This document shows positions 45,214-53,829 of a DNA stretch of 64,000 nucleotides, one piece after another (the stretch's first letter is position 1; every line of letters begins with the position of its first letter). The position numbers and the translations under genes were made by a program. The notes under the pieces were generated by a model. It saw only the letters and a program-made list of their open reading frames with translations, had not been told where the DNA came from and made no database searches. The stretch is from CAWHHZ01 sp963829355 (lineage in GTDB: Bacteria > Acidobacteriota > Thermoanaerobaculia > Gp7-AA8 > JAHWKK01), in NCBI GenBank assembly GCA_963829355.1, contig CAWHHZ010000021.1, forward strand, positions 1 through 64,000. The letters run 5' to 3'.

Positions 45214-46241
45214 GCTCCGAGGTAACGGGAGATGATGGTCCGCGCTTCGGACGGATCGGTCGTTCCCTGAACGATGATGCGGCCGTCGGCGAAGAGCGTC
45301 AGCATGCCTGCGTCGAAGAATGCCGAGACCGACTGCTCACTGGTCTCGACACGCCCGGCCGCGCCGAGACGCTCGGCCGCCTGATCGAGATCGATCCTGT
45401 CCCTCCCGCTGATCTGCACCGAGTTTCGACCGCAGAGCGTCACGACCTGCTCGATATTCTCCGTCAATGCAGGCAGTTCATTCGTTCCGCAGGAGCGGCA
45501 CGCGGGATCTCTCGAGAGCTCGCCCATCACGTGCTGGAGGCGCCCCGCCCACGGATCGAAGGTGAAGACCCCTCGAGGGTGTTGCCGTTCGACGATCCAG
45601 CGCAACGCCGTAGCCACCTGCCACCCCGCGACGATCGGTGGGATCGGCGTGATGACACCAGCCGTATCGCAACTTTCGACGCTCCCGATCGCCGGGACCT
45701 GCTCGAGCATGCAGCGCAGACACGGAGTCTGTCCCGGAACGATGAAGGAGGTGATGCCTCGGGATCCGACCGCTCCTCCGTAGACCCACGGTGTGCTCAA
45801 CCGTATCGACGCGTCGTTGATGATGAAGCGGGTCGGGAAGTTGTCGGTGGCGTCGATGATGAGATCCGAGTCAGCGAGGAGACGTTCGGCGCTCGCTGGT
45901 GTGAGGTCTCTCACGATCGCCTCGATGTTTACGTTCGAGTCGATCTCGCGAAGATGTGTCGCGGCAGCGAGTGCTTTCGGCCGCGCCCTTGTCGCGTCGG
46001 ACTCGACAAAAAGAGTCTGTCTCTGAAGGTTGCTGAGCTCGACATAGTCGCGGTCGATGATCCGCAGGCGTCCCGGCTCGACCGTGCCCGTTCCGGCACG
46101 CACCATCATCTCCGCCGAGTGAGAGCCGAGCGCTCCGCAGCCCACGATCGTCACGCGCGCCCGCTCGATCGCCCGTTGCCCTGCAGCACCGATCCCGGGA
46201 AAGATCTCGTGTCTGGAATGTCTGCCCGTGCTCATCGACAT
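45210..46241 (-). CDS. ThiF/MoeB-family adenylyltransferase
   Basis: 343 residues. The E1-like core has VTIVGCGALGSHSAEMMVRA (ATP), IIDRDYVELSNLQRQTLF, DATDNFPTRFIINDAS, SCDTAGVITPIPPIVAGWQV and two zinc CxxC pairs (CLRCM; CRSCG). It activates the C-terminal Gly-Gly of a small sulfur carrier (MoaD or ThiS) by adenylation. A ~75-residue tail (LCGRNSVQISGRDRIDLDQA) is also seen in some MoeB/ThiF proteins. Coupled to tsaC. MoeB and ThiF cannot be separated here. Confidence 0.88.
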   Translation of the reverse strand: MSMSTGRHSRHEIFPGIGAAGQRAIERARVTIVGCGALGSHSAEMMVRAGTGTVEPGRLRIIDRDYVELSNLQRQTLFVESDATRARPKALAAATHLREIDSNVNIEAIVRDLTPASAERLLADSDLIIDATDNFPTRFIINDASIRLSTPWVYGGAVGSRGITSFIVPGQTPCLRCMLEQVPAIGSVESCDTAGVITPIPPIVAGWQVATALRWIVERQHPRGVFTFDPWAGRLQHVMGELSRDPACRSCGTNELPALTENIEQVVTLCGRNSVQISGRDRIDLDQAAERLGAAGRVETSEQSVSAFFDAGMLTLFADGRIIVQGTTDPSEARTIISRYLGA

Positions 46242-46338
46242 TCTAAAGAGTTTTGAGAATCAGAACATTCTGCGATGAATGTGGGTCGCGCGTCCCGCGC
46301 GATGTAAGCAGGCGTCACGCCGGCTTACGAGATGACAA

Positions 46339-48090
46339 CTAACTTCGAGCCTTCGAGCCTTTCTTTCGCGGCTGATCCCGCTTGAGCAGCTCGCGCGCGT
46401 GCGTGCGGGCCGATTCGGTGATCTTTGCCCCGGCCAGCATTCGCGCCAGCTCCTCGACGCGCTCCGACTCATCCGGCAGACGACGGATGCGTGCACGCGT
46501 CCGTTCGTCGACATCCTCCTTCCAGACATGGAAGTGTGTCGTGCCCATCCCTGCAATCTGCGGAAGATGGGTCACACAGACGACCTGCGCACGAGTGCCG
46601 AGCGCGCTGAGCTTCCGTCCCACGACCTCCGCAACGCGCCCTCCCACACCGGCATCGATCTCGTCGAAAACGAGAGTGGACGCCGCGTTCTCCGGCGATC
46701 GTTCTGCGAGACTCGCCGCGATTGCGAGCTGGATCCGTGACAGCTCTCCGCCGGAGGCAACCTTCTCGAGCGGCTTCGGCTCCTCTCCGGCGTTCGTCGC
46801 GACGAGGATGGAGACGGAGTCGACGCCGTCCTGATTGAACGCGATCGGCTGCTGGTCGAGCAGAAAACGCGAGTCCTTCCGCGGTTGGGTCGTCACATCG
46901 ATCCGAACCCGTGTCCGTTCCATGGCGAGATCGGCGAGATGCGTTTCGATCGCCTGCTGCATTTCACGTGCGGCATTCGATCGCCGCTTCGAGAGATCCA
47001 GAGCGGCCTCTCGATAGGCGCTGAACGCATTCTCCTCGTCCTTCGCGAGCCGCTCGAGGTTTGTTTCGTAGTCGGCGAGATCGTCTCTTTCTCTGCGGAT
47101 CTGATCGAGGTAGGACAGGACCTGCGGGATGGAGTCGCCGTACTTCCGCTTCATGCGGTCGATCAGGGCCAGGCGCTCTTCGACCTCGTCGAGCCGAACC
47201 GGATCATGGCGGATCGATCCCGCGATACTCGATAACGTCCTCGCGACCTCCTGAAGCCTGATCAACGCATCTTCCGTGTCGTCGTGCACGGGCCGGAGAC
47301 TCTCGACTTTCCTTCCGATCATCTCCAGCTTGTCCGAAGCCCGGCCCACGAGCGCGATCGCAGCATCCTCGTTCTCCGAGATCAGTTCGAGCGCCACGGT
47401 CACCGCCTCTGCGAGATCTTCGGCGTAAGCGAGCTCGGAGCGCTCCCTTGTCAGCTCTTCCTCTTCATCGGCCTGCAGAGCGGCCGAGGAGAGCTCCTTG
47501 ATCTGAAACTCCAGCATGTCGAGTCGCTGAACACGATCGCGCTGCGCATCGCGCAGTTCCTCGAGTTTCGTCGCGACTTCCTTCCATGAGGCCCAGGTCC
47601 GTCGCGTCGTTTCGATCTCGTCGGTGGTTCCGATCCACTCGTCGATCATCTCGCGATAGGAGCGTCCGCCGATCCGCTGGCTGGACGTGTTCTGACCGTG
47701 AATCTCGATCAGCAGGTCCATTACGGCCTGGAGATCTCGAACAGTCGTGATCGCGCCATTGATCTGAACCCGACCGCGGCCGTTGGTGCGCAGCTCCCGC
47801 CGGATGATGAGCTCGATCGCTCCGTCCGTTTCCTCGTGGTCGATGGAGAGCTCGTCGAGCAGCGGCGCGATCGATCCGGGGGCAAGCACGACCGCCTCGG
47901 CCGTCAGACGCTCTTCTCCTGATCTCACGAGATCAGTCGAACCGCGGGCGCCGCTGAGAAACTGCAGCGAATCGATCAGGAGCGACTTGCCGGCTCCCGT
48001 CTCACCGGTGAGCACGTTGAGGCCGGTTTCGAGCTCCAGCTCGAGCGTGTCGACGATGGCGAGATTCCGGACGCGGAGATAGGTGATCAT
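46339..48090 (-). CDS. recN: DNA repair protein RecN
   Basis: 583 residues. Walker A in LTGETGAGKSLLIDSLQFLS, long coiled-coil arms (about 150-350; YETNLERLAKDEENAFSAYR), signature LEKVASGGELSRIQLAIAAS and Walker B STLVFDEIDAGVGGRVAEVV, then VCVTHLPQIAGMGTTHF. SMC-like ATPase for double-strand break repair. A GTGGAC inverted array and a GTTCAAA heptamer array lie directly upstream (48122-48274). Confidence 0.95.
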   Translation of the reverse strand: MITYLRVRNLAIVDTLELELETGLNVLTGETGAGKSLLIDSLQFLSGARGSTDLVRSGEERLTAEAVVLAPGSIAPLLDELSIDHEETDGAIELIIRRELRTNGRGRVQINGAITTVRDLQAVMDLLIEIHGQNTSSQRIGGRSYREMIDEWIGTTDEIETTRRTWASWKEVATKLEELRDAQRDRVQRLDMLEFQIKELSSAALQADEEEELTRERSELAYAEDLAEAVTVALELISENEDAAIALVGRASDKLEMIGRKVESLRPVHDDTEDALIRLQEVARTLSSIAGSIRHDPVRLDEVEERLALIDRMKRKYGDSIPQVLSYLDQIRRERDDLADYETNLERLAKDEENAFSAYREAALDLSKRRSNAAREMQQAIETHLADLAMERTRVRIDVTTQPRKDSRFLLDQQPIAFNQDGVDSVSILVATNAGEEPKPLEKVASGGELSRIQLAIAASLAERSPENAASTLVFDEIDAGVGGRVAEVVGRKLSALGTRAQVVCVTHLPQIAGMGTTHFHVWKEDVDERTRARIRRLPDESERVEELARMLAGAKITESARTHARELLKRDQPRKKGSKARS

Positions 48091-48121
48091 GTCTGCCGCA
48101 AAGGATAGGGTGCGGAGCGCC

Positions 48122-48274
48122 GAAGTTCAAAGTTGAAAGTTCAAAGTTCAAAGAAAGACGTGGACAGAGGCGTGGACGGAAACGTGGACAGAATCGTGGA
48201 CGCATAGCGGGTGAGCTCGAATGTCCACTCCTTCGTCCACGTTTCTGTCCACGCCTCTGTCCACAAACGTCCAC
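48122..48274. repeat. GTGGAC 12-bp inverted array (element 1) plus GTTCAAA heptamers
   Basis: Four 12-bp units GTGGACAGAGGC-like at 48160, 48172, 48184, 48196; after a ~21-base spacer, inverted units GTCCACNNNTTC at 48223, 48235, 48247, 48259 and 48269. GTTCAAA-type heptamers run 48122-48152. Same order as element 2 (53601-53770), again upstream of a minus-strand start codon (recN at 48090). As RNA it would form one long imperfect hairpin. Confidence 0.85.
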
Positions 48275-48299
48275 GAGGTCCCGGTGCGAAGCTCGATTC

Positions 48300-49577
48300 C
48301 TACCCTCCGACCGAGCCCTCGGGGGCGGCGCTGCGGGGATCGGTGAACACTACGGTCGTGCCGTCTTCGACAGCGTGTCCGATCTCGCGCGCATCCCAGT
48401 TGGTCAGGCGGATGCAGCCGTGGGACGATGCGTAGCCGATCGTCGAGGGTGCAGAGGTGCCGTGGATCCCGTAGTTCTCCTTGCTGAGCTGGATCCAGAC
48501 GATACCCACTGGTGAGTTCGGTCCCGGCTGCAACATGGCGGTCGGTTCCTCATCCGGAACTTCGTGGAACAGTTTCGGCTGGTAGTGAAACGTCGGATCC
48601 CACGCTTTGGCCGTGACGGTCAGCTCTTCACTGGGAGATGGGTCGTACTGGCCTCCGACGGTCGTCGGATAATGAAAGACGATGTTGCCGTTGCCGTCGA
48701 GACCGTGAAAGTAGTTGCCCTCGACTGAAATGATGATCTTCGAGACATCCCCCTTCGCGTAGCTCGTGGGGACATTCGGCACGACCAGTTGTGTTCCTTC
48801 GGTGAGCGTCGAGAAGTCGACCTCGGGATTCATCTTCTCGAGGAACTCCGGCGTGGTGTGAAAGTCTTCGGCGAGCTTCTCTTCCACGTTCTCATAACAA
48901 AGGCAGTCGAGCTCCGCCTTCTCGTAGGTATCGTCCGGGATGTCCACGAACGGTCCTTCGAGATCCGACTTGCTTACTGAATAGCGCGTCAGCGCCGATC
49001 CTATGTTTCCTTTGCTCTCGAGAGCCCGGAACGTCTGCTCGTCAATCTCGCCTGTCGGCTCCATTCCATTCGCGTATTGGAACCAGTAGGCGGCGATTGC
49101 CGTGTTCTTTCCCCATCGTCCATCGACGACGCCGGGCGAAAAGTTTGCGTGATCGAGGTAGACCTGCGCCTTAAGGACTGACGGGCCGGCGACATCGCCC
49201 TTGATCGGCACCAGTACCGGAGCCCCATCGATCGAGTCAATCGACAGATCCTCGATCGATTCCGATCGGCTGGAGCGGTCCGCGAACTGGCTGTTGCTGG
49301 CAGCAGGACCCTTCGCAGGCTTCGCCGCTGATCTCGATTGGTCGCTGCGAGCCCGCTGCACCGAGTCGAGAGCACGCCATGCGTCACTGAAACGCTCCCT
49401 CTCCATCTCCTCGGGGCTCGGTTCCGATCCCACCGGTGTGCTCGGAGATGTCTGGGCAACCGTCTGTGTCTCCGATGATGGGGGAGCGGTGGACGTGGAA
49501 GCTTCGTCTTCGCCGCCTCCACAGGCAGCGAGAGTCAGGACGAGCGTCAGGGCGGCAGTTCTAAGGATCGTGTTCAT
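48300..49577 (-). CDS. Lipoprotein L,D-transpeptidase (YkuD) with peptidoglycan-binding region
   Basis: 425 residues. Lipoprotein signal ILRTAALTLVLTLAAC. A low-complexity linker (about 20-110), a peptidoglycan-binding-1-like stretch (KAQVYLDHANFSPGVVDGRW, GKNTAIAAYWFQYANG), a LysM-like piece (FLEKMNPEVDFSTLTEGTQL) and the YkuD domain with catalytic YGIHGTSAPSTIGYASSHGC and IRL. It crosslinks peptidoglycan or attaches proteins to it, in the periplasm. The full H-x14-17-SHGC motif suggests that it is active. Confidence 0.92.
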   Translation of the reverse strand: MNTILRTAALTLVLTLAACGGGEDEASTSTAPPSSETQTVAQTSPSTPVGSEPSPEEMERERFSDAWRALDSVQRARSDQSRSAAKPAKGPAASNSQFADRSSRSESIEDLSIDSIDGAPVLVPIKGDVAGPSVLKAQVYLDHANFSPGVVDGRWGKNTAIAAYWFQYANGMEPTGEIDEQTFRALESKGNIGSALTRYSVSKSDLEGPFVDIPDDTYEKAELDCLCYENVEEKLAEDFHTTPEFLEKMNPEVDFSTLTEGTQLVVPNVPTSYAKGDVSKIIISVEGNYFHGLDGNGNIVFHYPTTVGGQYDPSPSEELTVTAKAWDPTFHYQPKLFHEVPDEEPTAMLQPGPNSPVGIVWIQLSKENYGIHGTSAPSTIGYASSHGCIRLTNWDAREIGHAVEDGTTVVFTDPRSAAPEGSVGG

Positions 49578-49627
49578 GCGGGTGGCTATAGCAAGCGGCT
49601 TGCCCGCAGCACCCGATGATAAGAATT

Positions 49628-49865
49628 TGTCATCCTGAGAGGCTGTGAAAAAATCCAGCGCAGGGTACGCTGGATTCTTTCACAGCCTCTGAGCGGGAGA
49701 ATGGCCCCGCTTCACTTCGCCAGTGGAGTGAAATGAACTGTCATCCTGAGCCGCCGGATCCCGCGAAGCGGGAGTAGGACGGTCGAAGGATCTCGTGGAG
49801 CCTACCGGTCCGAAGTTCGGCTCGAGTCAGGAGGTACCCGATCCTTCGCTGCGCTCAGGATGACA
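49628..49865. repeat. Dispersed palindromes with a 20-bp hairpin
   Basis: GGCTGTGAAA-AAATCCAGCG (49641-49660) pairs with CGCTGGATTCTTTCACAGCC (49668-49687). TCATCCTGAGCCGCCGGATC (49742-) and TGCGCTCAGGATGACA (ending 49865) are the dispersed TCATCCTGAG family. Fills the glpX to L,D-transpeptidase gap (310 bases); could stop glpX transcription. Confidence 0.7.
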
Positions 49866-49888
49866 TCTTATGAAGGCCGCGGCTCGCT

Positions 49889-50872
49889 CTAGAACGAGAC
49901 GGAGAGCTCGCCACCTTCGGCCTGATAGATCGTGTCGACGAACCGTACGGTTCTGGTCTTGAGCGAGAAGAAGAGCGACGAGACCCGAACGCCGTGCGCG
50001 AAGAAGCGGACGCCTCTGAACAGATCGCCGTCGGTGACGCCGGTTGCGCAGAAGATGATGTCGTTGCCGCTCGCCAGATCTGCCGTGTCGTAGACCTTGT
50101 TGGTGTCGTCGTAGCCCATGTCCTTGAGCCTGTGCTCCTGCCACTTCGCGAGCGGCTTGAGCTTCCCGAGCATCCGTCCGTTTAGGCAGCGCATCGCGGC
50201 GGCCGTGATCACACCTTCCGGAGCGCCGCCGATTCCGATCGAGGCATGGATGCCGGTCCCGCGGATCGCAGCCGCGATGCCGCCGGCGAGATCGCCATCC
50301 GCGATCAGTTTGATCCGGGCGCCTGCAGCGCGAATGCGGCCGATCAGATCGGCGTGGCGCTCGCGATCCAGGACGACGATGGTCAGTTCGTTTACCTGGC
50401 GGCCAAACGCATCCGCGATCGCCTTGAGGTTGTCTTCTACCGGTGCATTGATGTCGATGGCGTGAGCGGCCGTCGGGCCCACGACGATCTTTTCCATGTA
50501 GACGTCGGGAGCGTTCAGGAGCCCGCCCTTTTCGGATGCGGCGAGGACGGCCATGCTGTTTGGAGAACCGGTGGCGCAGAGATTCGTTCCCTCGAGCGGA
50601 TCGACGGCGATGTCGACCTCGAAGAGCTGGCGCCGCTCGTCTTCGTCACGTCGTCCCAGCTCCTCACCGACATAGAGCATCGGGGCCTTGTCCCGCTCCC
50701 CCTCGCCAATGACGATGCGTCCCTTGACGCGGACGGCGTTGATCTCGTCGCGCATCGCTTCGACGGCGGCGTGATCGGAGTGCTTGCGATCGCCGTAGCC
50801 CATCGTCCGCGCGGCGGCGATCGCCGCCTTCTCAGTCGCTCTCAGAAATCCGATTTCGATGCTCGATTCCAT
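49889..50872 (-). CDS. glpX: Class II fructose-1,6-bisphosphatase
   Basis: 327 residues: LRATEKAAIAAARTMGYGDR, GRIVIGEGERDKAPMLYVGE, VDPLEGTNLCATGSPNSMAV (metal site), SIGIGGAPEGVITAAAMRCL. This matches GlpX. It converts Fru-1,6-P2 to Fru-6-P in gluconeogenesis, which would supply GlmS substrate. It follows the acyl-CoA dehydrogenase gene by 24 bases on the same strand. Confidence 0.95.
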   Translation of the reverse strand: MESSIEIGFLRATEKAAIAAARTMGYGDRKHSDHAAVEAMRDEINAVRVKGRIVIGEGERDKAPMLYVGEELGRRDEDERRQLFEVDIAVDPLEGTNLCATGSPNSMAVLAASEKGGLLNAPDVYMEKIVVGPTAAHAIDINAPVEDNLKAIADAFGRQVNELTIVVLDRERHADLIGRIRAAGARIKLIADGDLAGGIAAAIRGTGIHASIGIGGAPEGVITAAAMRCLNGRMLGKLKPLAKWQEHRLKDMGYDDTNKVYDTADLASGNDIIFCATGVTDGDLFRGVRFFAHGVRVSSLFFSLKTRTVRFVDTIYQAEGGELSVSF

Positions 50873-50896
50873 CTGTTCTCCTCAGTCAGCCGCGGT

Positions 50897-52123
50897 TCAC
50901 TCGCTATCCTGGTGTTTCTTCTCCTTCTGCGCAGCTTCTTCGTTCGACATCGGCGGGTTGTAGGCCGGGATTCCCGAGACCTTGTGACCGATGATCAGAT
51001 TGTGAATGTCGTGCGTCCCCTCGTAGGTCTTGACCGACTCGAGGTTGAGCATGTGACGGATCACGGGGTATTCATCAGAGATGCCATTCGCTCCGAGGAT
51101 GTCGCGAGCAATCCGTGCGCATTCGAGGGCGATGTTGCAGTTGTTCATCTTGCCCATCGAGATGTGCTCCGGCTTGATCGTTCCCTTGTCCTTCATGCGA
51201 CCCAGGTGCTCGGCAAGCAGCTGCGCCTTGGTGATTTCGGTGACCATCCAGGCGAGCTTGTTCTGCACGAGCTGATGCGACGCAATCGGTTGTCCGGCGA
51301 ACTGGATCCGGCTCGTCGAATACTCGAGCGCCGTGTTGTAGACGGCCATCGCCGCGCCGATCACGCCCCATGCGATGCCGTATCGTGCCTGGCTGAGGCA
51401 CTTGAGCGGGTACTTCAGGCCACCGGTCTCCGGAAGCACGTTCTCGGCAGGGATACGGCAATCCTCGAAGAAGAGCTGCGATGTGACTGAGGCTCTCAGC
51501 GAGAACTTGCCCATGTGGTACGCGGTGGAAAAGCCGGGAGTGTCCTTCTCGACGAGAAATCCCCGAATCCCTTCATCTGGCGTCTTTGCCCACACGACGG
51601 CGACATCGGCGACCGATCCATTCGTGATCCACGACTTCGCGCCATTCAGGACCCAGGAGTCGCCGTCACGCCGCGCGTGCGTTCGCATGCCGCCCGGGTT
51701 CGATCCGAAGTCGGGCTCAGTGAGGCCGAAGCAGCCGATCTTCTCACCGGATCCGAGCTTTGGGATCCAGTGGTCTCGCTGCTCTTTCGATCCGAACTCG
51801 TAGATCGGATACATCACGAGCGCAGACTGGACCGAGACGAACGAGCGCAGACCGGAGTCGCCGCGCTCGAGCTCCTGCATCACGAGCCCGTAGGCCACGT
51901 TGTTCAGGCCAGGCAGCCCGTACTCGTCGATGGTCGAGCCGAGAAGGCCGAGCTCGGCGATCTTCGGAACGAGCTCCGAGGGGAACCGTTCCTTGCGATT
52001 GGCTTCCTCGATGATCGGAAGCACTTCCTCGTCCACGAAATCGCGAACAGTCTGACGAACCATGAGCTCTTCTTCAGAGAAGAGAGAATCAATATCCAGA
52101 TAATCGACACCAGGGAAACTCAC
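50897..52123 (-). CDS. Acyl-CoA dehydrogenase, glutaryl-CoA dehydrogenase type
   Basis: 408 residues from GTG at 52123, 7 bases after AAGGAG. GLLGSTIDEYGLPGLNNVAY, ELERGDSGLRSFVSVQSALV, FGLTEPDFGSNPGGMRTHAR, NGAKSWITNGSVADV and the active-site Glu block VKTYEGTHDIHNLIIGHKVS follow the GcdH pattern closely. It oxidises and decarboxylates glutaryl-CoA to crotonyl-CoA (Lys/Trp/aromatic breakdown) and passes electrons to ETF. No ETF or CoA-transferase gene is adjacent, so substrate specificity is by similarity only. Confidence 0.88.
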   Translation of the reverse strand: MSFPGVDYLDIDSLFSEEELMVRQTVRDFVDEEVLPIIEEANRKERFPSELVPKIAELGLLGSTIDEYGLPGLNNVAYGLVMQELERGDSGLRSFVSVQSALVMYPIYEFGSKEQRDHWIPKLGSGEKIGCFGLTEPDFGSNPGGMRTHARRDGDSWVLNGAKSWITNGSVADVAVVWAKTPDEGIRGFLVEKDTPGFSTAYHMGKFSLRASVTSQLFFEDCRIPAENVLPETGGLKYPLKCLSQARYGIAWGVIGAAMAVYNTALEYSTSRIQFAGQPIASHQLVQNKLAWMVTEITKAQLLAEHLGRMKDKGTIKPEHISMGKMNNCNIALECARIARDILGANGISDEYPVIRHMLNLESVKTYEGTHDIHNLIIGHKVSGIPAYNPPMSNEEAAQKEKKHQDSE

Positions 52124-52194
52124 GTCGGAACTCCTTGAGGGAAATGGGTGCTTGGAAACGGCCGCACGACGGCTGGATCATAACAGAGGAAGGG

Positions 52195-52353
52195 GGAACG
52201 ATGAACGCGGAACGATGAACGATGAACGCGGAACGATAAACGGGAGGCGGAGGCAATGAGTTAACCGGAATGGGTGAGCGTCTGTGGCTCCCGAAGAGTC
52301 ATGCGGCCGTTAAATGCTTTTGTTCATCGTTCATCGTTCATCGTTCCGCGTTC
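52195..52353. repeat. Facing AACGATG heptamer arrays
   Basis: GGAACGATGAACGCGGAACG and on (52195-52242) is answered by its inverse TTCATCGTTCATCGTTCATC, GTTCCGCGTTCC (52323-52352), both in the gap between the acyl-CoA dehydrogenase start and the SpmAB-like stop. The right array touches the stop codon at 52354. As RNA the two could pair over more than 25 bases. Confidence 0.8.
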
Positions 52354-53583
52354 CTACCCGAAGAAGAGGTAGGTCACGAAGATCGCGCCTGCAACGCCGG
52401 CGGCATCGGCGGCGAGTCCTGCTGCCACGGCGTGGCGCGTGCGCTTGATGCCGACGGAGCCGAAGTAGACCGCGAGGATGTAGAAGGTCGTCTCGGTGCT
52501 TCCCTGGATCGTGCTCACCAGACGTCCGGCGAATGAGTCGGCACCCATGGTCTCCATGGTTTCCAGCATCATTCCTCGGGCGCCGCTCCCTGAGAGCGGG
52601 CGCATCAGCGCGGTCGGCATCCCGTCGACCCATCGTGTGTCGAGCCCGGTCATGGCGACCACGCTGCGCAATCCATCGAGTGCCATGTCGAGTGCGCCGC
52701 TGGCGCGCAGAATGCCGATGGCCACGAGCATCGCCACGAGGAACGGGATGATCGTGATGGCGACGGTGAATCCCTCTTTTGCTCCCTCGACAAACGTCTC
52801 GAACACCGGTTCCCGCTTCCAGGCGGCGAGGCTGAGGAATGCGATGATGACCGAGAAGATCAGGAAGTTCGAGATGATGGAGGTTTGCGTCTGCATCATC
52901 TCCTGCGGCAGATTTGCGAAGTAGAGCACGATGGCCGCGATCACTGCAGTGAAGCCGCCGAGATAGGCGAGGACCACGGGGTCCCACAGTCTCAGTTTCT
53001 GAAAAAAGCTCGTCACCAGAAGCCCCGTCATGGTCGAGCAGAACGTGGCGACCAGAAGCGGGATGAACACGTCGGTGGGATCGGCCGCTCCCATCTGAGC
53101 GCGATAAACGAAGATGGTGACGGGGATCAGGGTGACGGCAGAGGTGTTGATGACGAGGAACAGGATCTGGTCGTTCGTCGCGGTCTCCGGCTCCGGATTC
53201 AGCGACTGCAGTTCCTTCATCGCCTTGAGTCCCAGAGGAGTCGCAGCGTTATCGAGGCCGAGCATGTTGGCGGCCATGTTCATGATGATCGAGCCCATGG
53301 CGGGGTGCCCCTCGGGGATTCCGGGGAAGAGTCGTCGAAGAAGTGGTCTGAACAGTTTCGCGAGAATGTCGACCGCTCCGCCTCTCTCGCCGAGCTTCAT
53401 GATGCCGAGCCAGAGGCACATGACGCCGGTGAGGCCGAGAGCGATCTCGAATCCGACCTTCGCCATCTCGAACGCCGCCGTCACCATCTCGGCCCAGACC
53501 GTGGCGTCTCCCTGAAACACCCAGCGTCCGAGCGCCACGAGGAACGCCACGATGAAGAACCCGCCCCAGATCTTGTTGAGCAT
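52354..53583 (-). CDS. SpmA-SpmB fused nucleoside-recognition (Gate) membrane protein
   Basis: 409 residues with about ten membrane segments. First half SpmA-like: MLNKIWGGFFIVAFLVALGR, GVMCLWLGIMKLGERGG, NMLGLDNAATPLGLKAMKEL. Second half SpmB-like: GAKEGFTVAITIIPFLVAML, PLSGSGARGMMLETMETMG, STETTFYILAVYFGSVGIKR. In Bacillus the two are separate spore-maturation proteins; fused forms are common in non-sporulating bacteria and their substrate is unknown. No clear ribosome-binding site precedes the ATG. The GTGGAC element 2 lies just upstream. Confidence 0.87.
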   Translation of the reverse strand: MLNKIWGGFFIVAFLVALGRWVFQGDATVWAEMVTAAFEMAKVGFEIALGLTGVMCLWLGIMKLGERGGAVDILAKLFRPLLRRLFPGIPEGHPAMGSIIMNMAANMLGLDNAATPLGLKAMKELQSLNPEPETATNDQILFLVINTSAVTLIPVTIFVYRAQMGAADPTDVFIPLLVATFCSTMTGLLVTSFFQKLRLWDPVVLAYLGGFTAVIAAIVLYFANLPQEMMQTQTSIISNFLIFSVIIAFLSLAAWKREPVFETFVEGAKEGFTVAITIIPFLVAMLVAIGILRASGALDMALDGLRSVVAMTGLDTRWVDGMPTALMRPLSGSGARGMMLETMETMGADSFAGRLVSTIQGSTETTFYILAVYFGSVGIKRTRHAVAAGLAADAAGVAGAIFVTYLFFG

Positions 53584-53600
53584 CGAGGCGATAGCTTAGA

Positions 53601-53770
53601 AGTTCAAAGTTCAAAGTTCAAAGTGAAAAGTGGAACGCCGTCCATGAGACATGAGGGAGAGCTGGACAGAAGCGTGGACAGAGACGTGGACAAAGGAGTG
53701 GACGAACCGCGAAACCCAGCGCAGTCTTGTCCACCTACCTGTCCACGTATTTGTCCACGCTTCTGTCCAC
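53601..53770. repeat. GTGGAC 12-bp inverted array (element 2) plus GTTCAAA heptamers
   Basis: Heptamers GTTCAAA x3 at 53602-53623; 12-bp units at 53662 (CTGGACAGAAGC), 53674, 53686, 53698 (GTGGAC starts); inverted GTCCAC units at 53729, 53741, 53753, 53765, also 12 bp apart. The order and distances match element 1. It lies between the gltA terminator and the SpmAB-like start codon at 53583. Confidence 0.85.
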
Positions 53771-53773
53771 TCA

Positions 53774-53808
53774 GAAAAAAAAGGCGGGACCACATGGCCC
53801 CGCCTTTC
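53774..53808 (-). terminator. gltA terminator
   Basis: On the minus strand AAAGGCGGGG, loop, then CCCGCCTTTTTTTT (T tract at 53774-53782). It follows the gltA stop (53830) by about 22 bases. Confidence 0.88.
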
Positions 53809-53829
53809 TTCGATCAATCTGAATTGTGC

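Noticed and set aside
48160..48274. CRISPR array
   Set aside because: Units are 12 bp with 6-bp conserved cores and no spacers of 25-40 bp; half of the units are inverted. No cas genes in the window.
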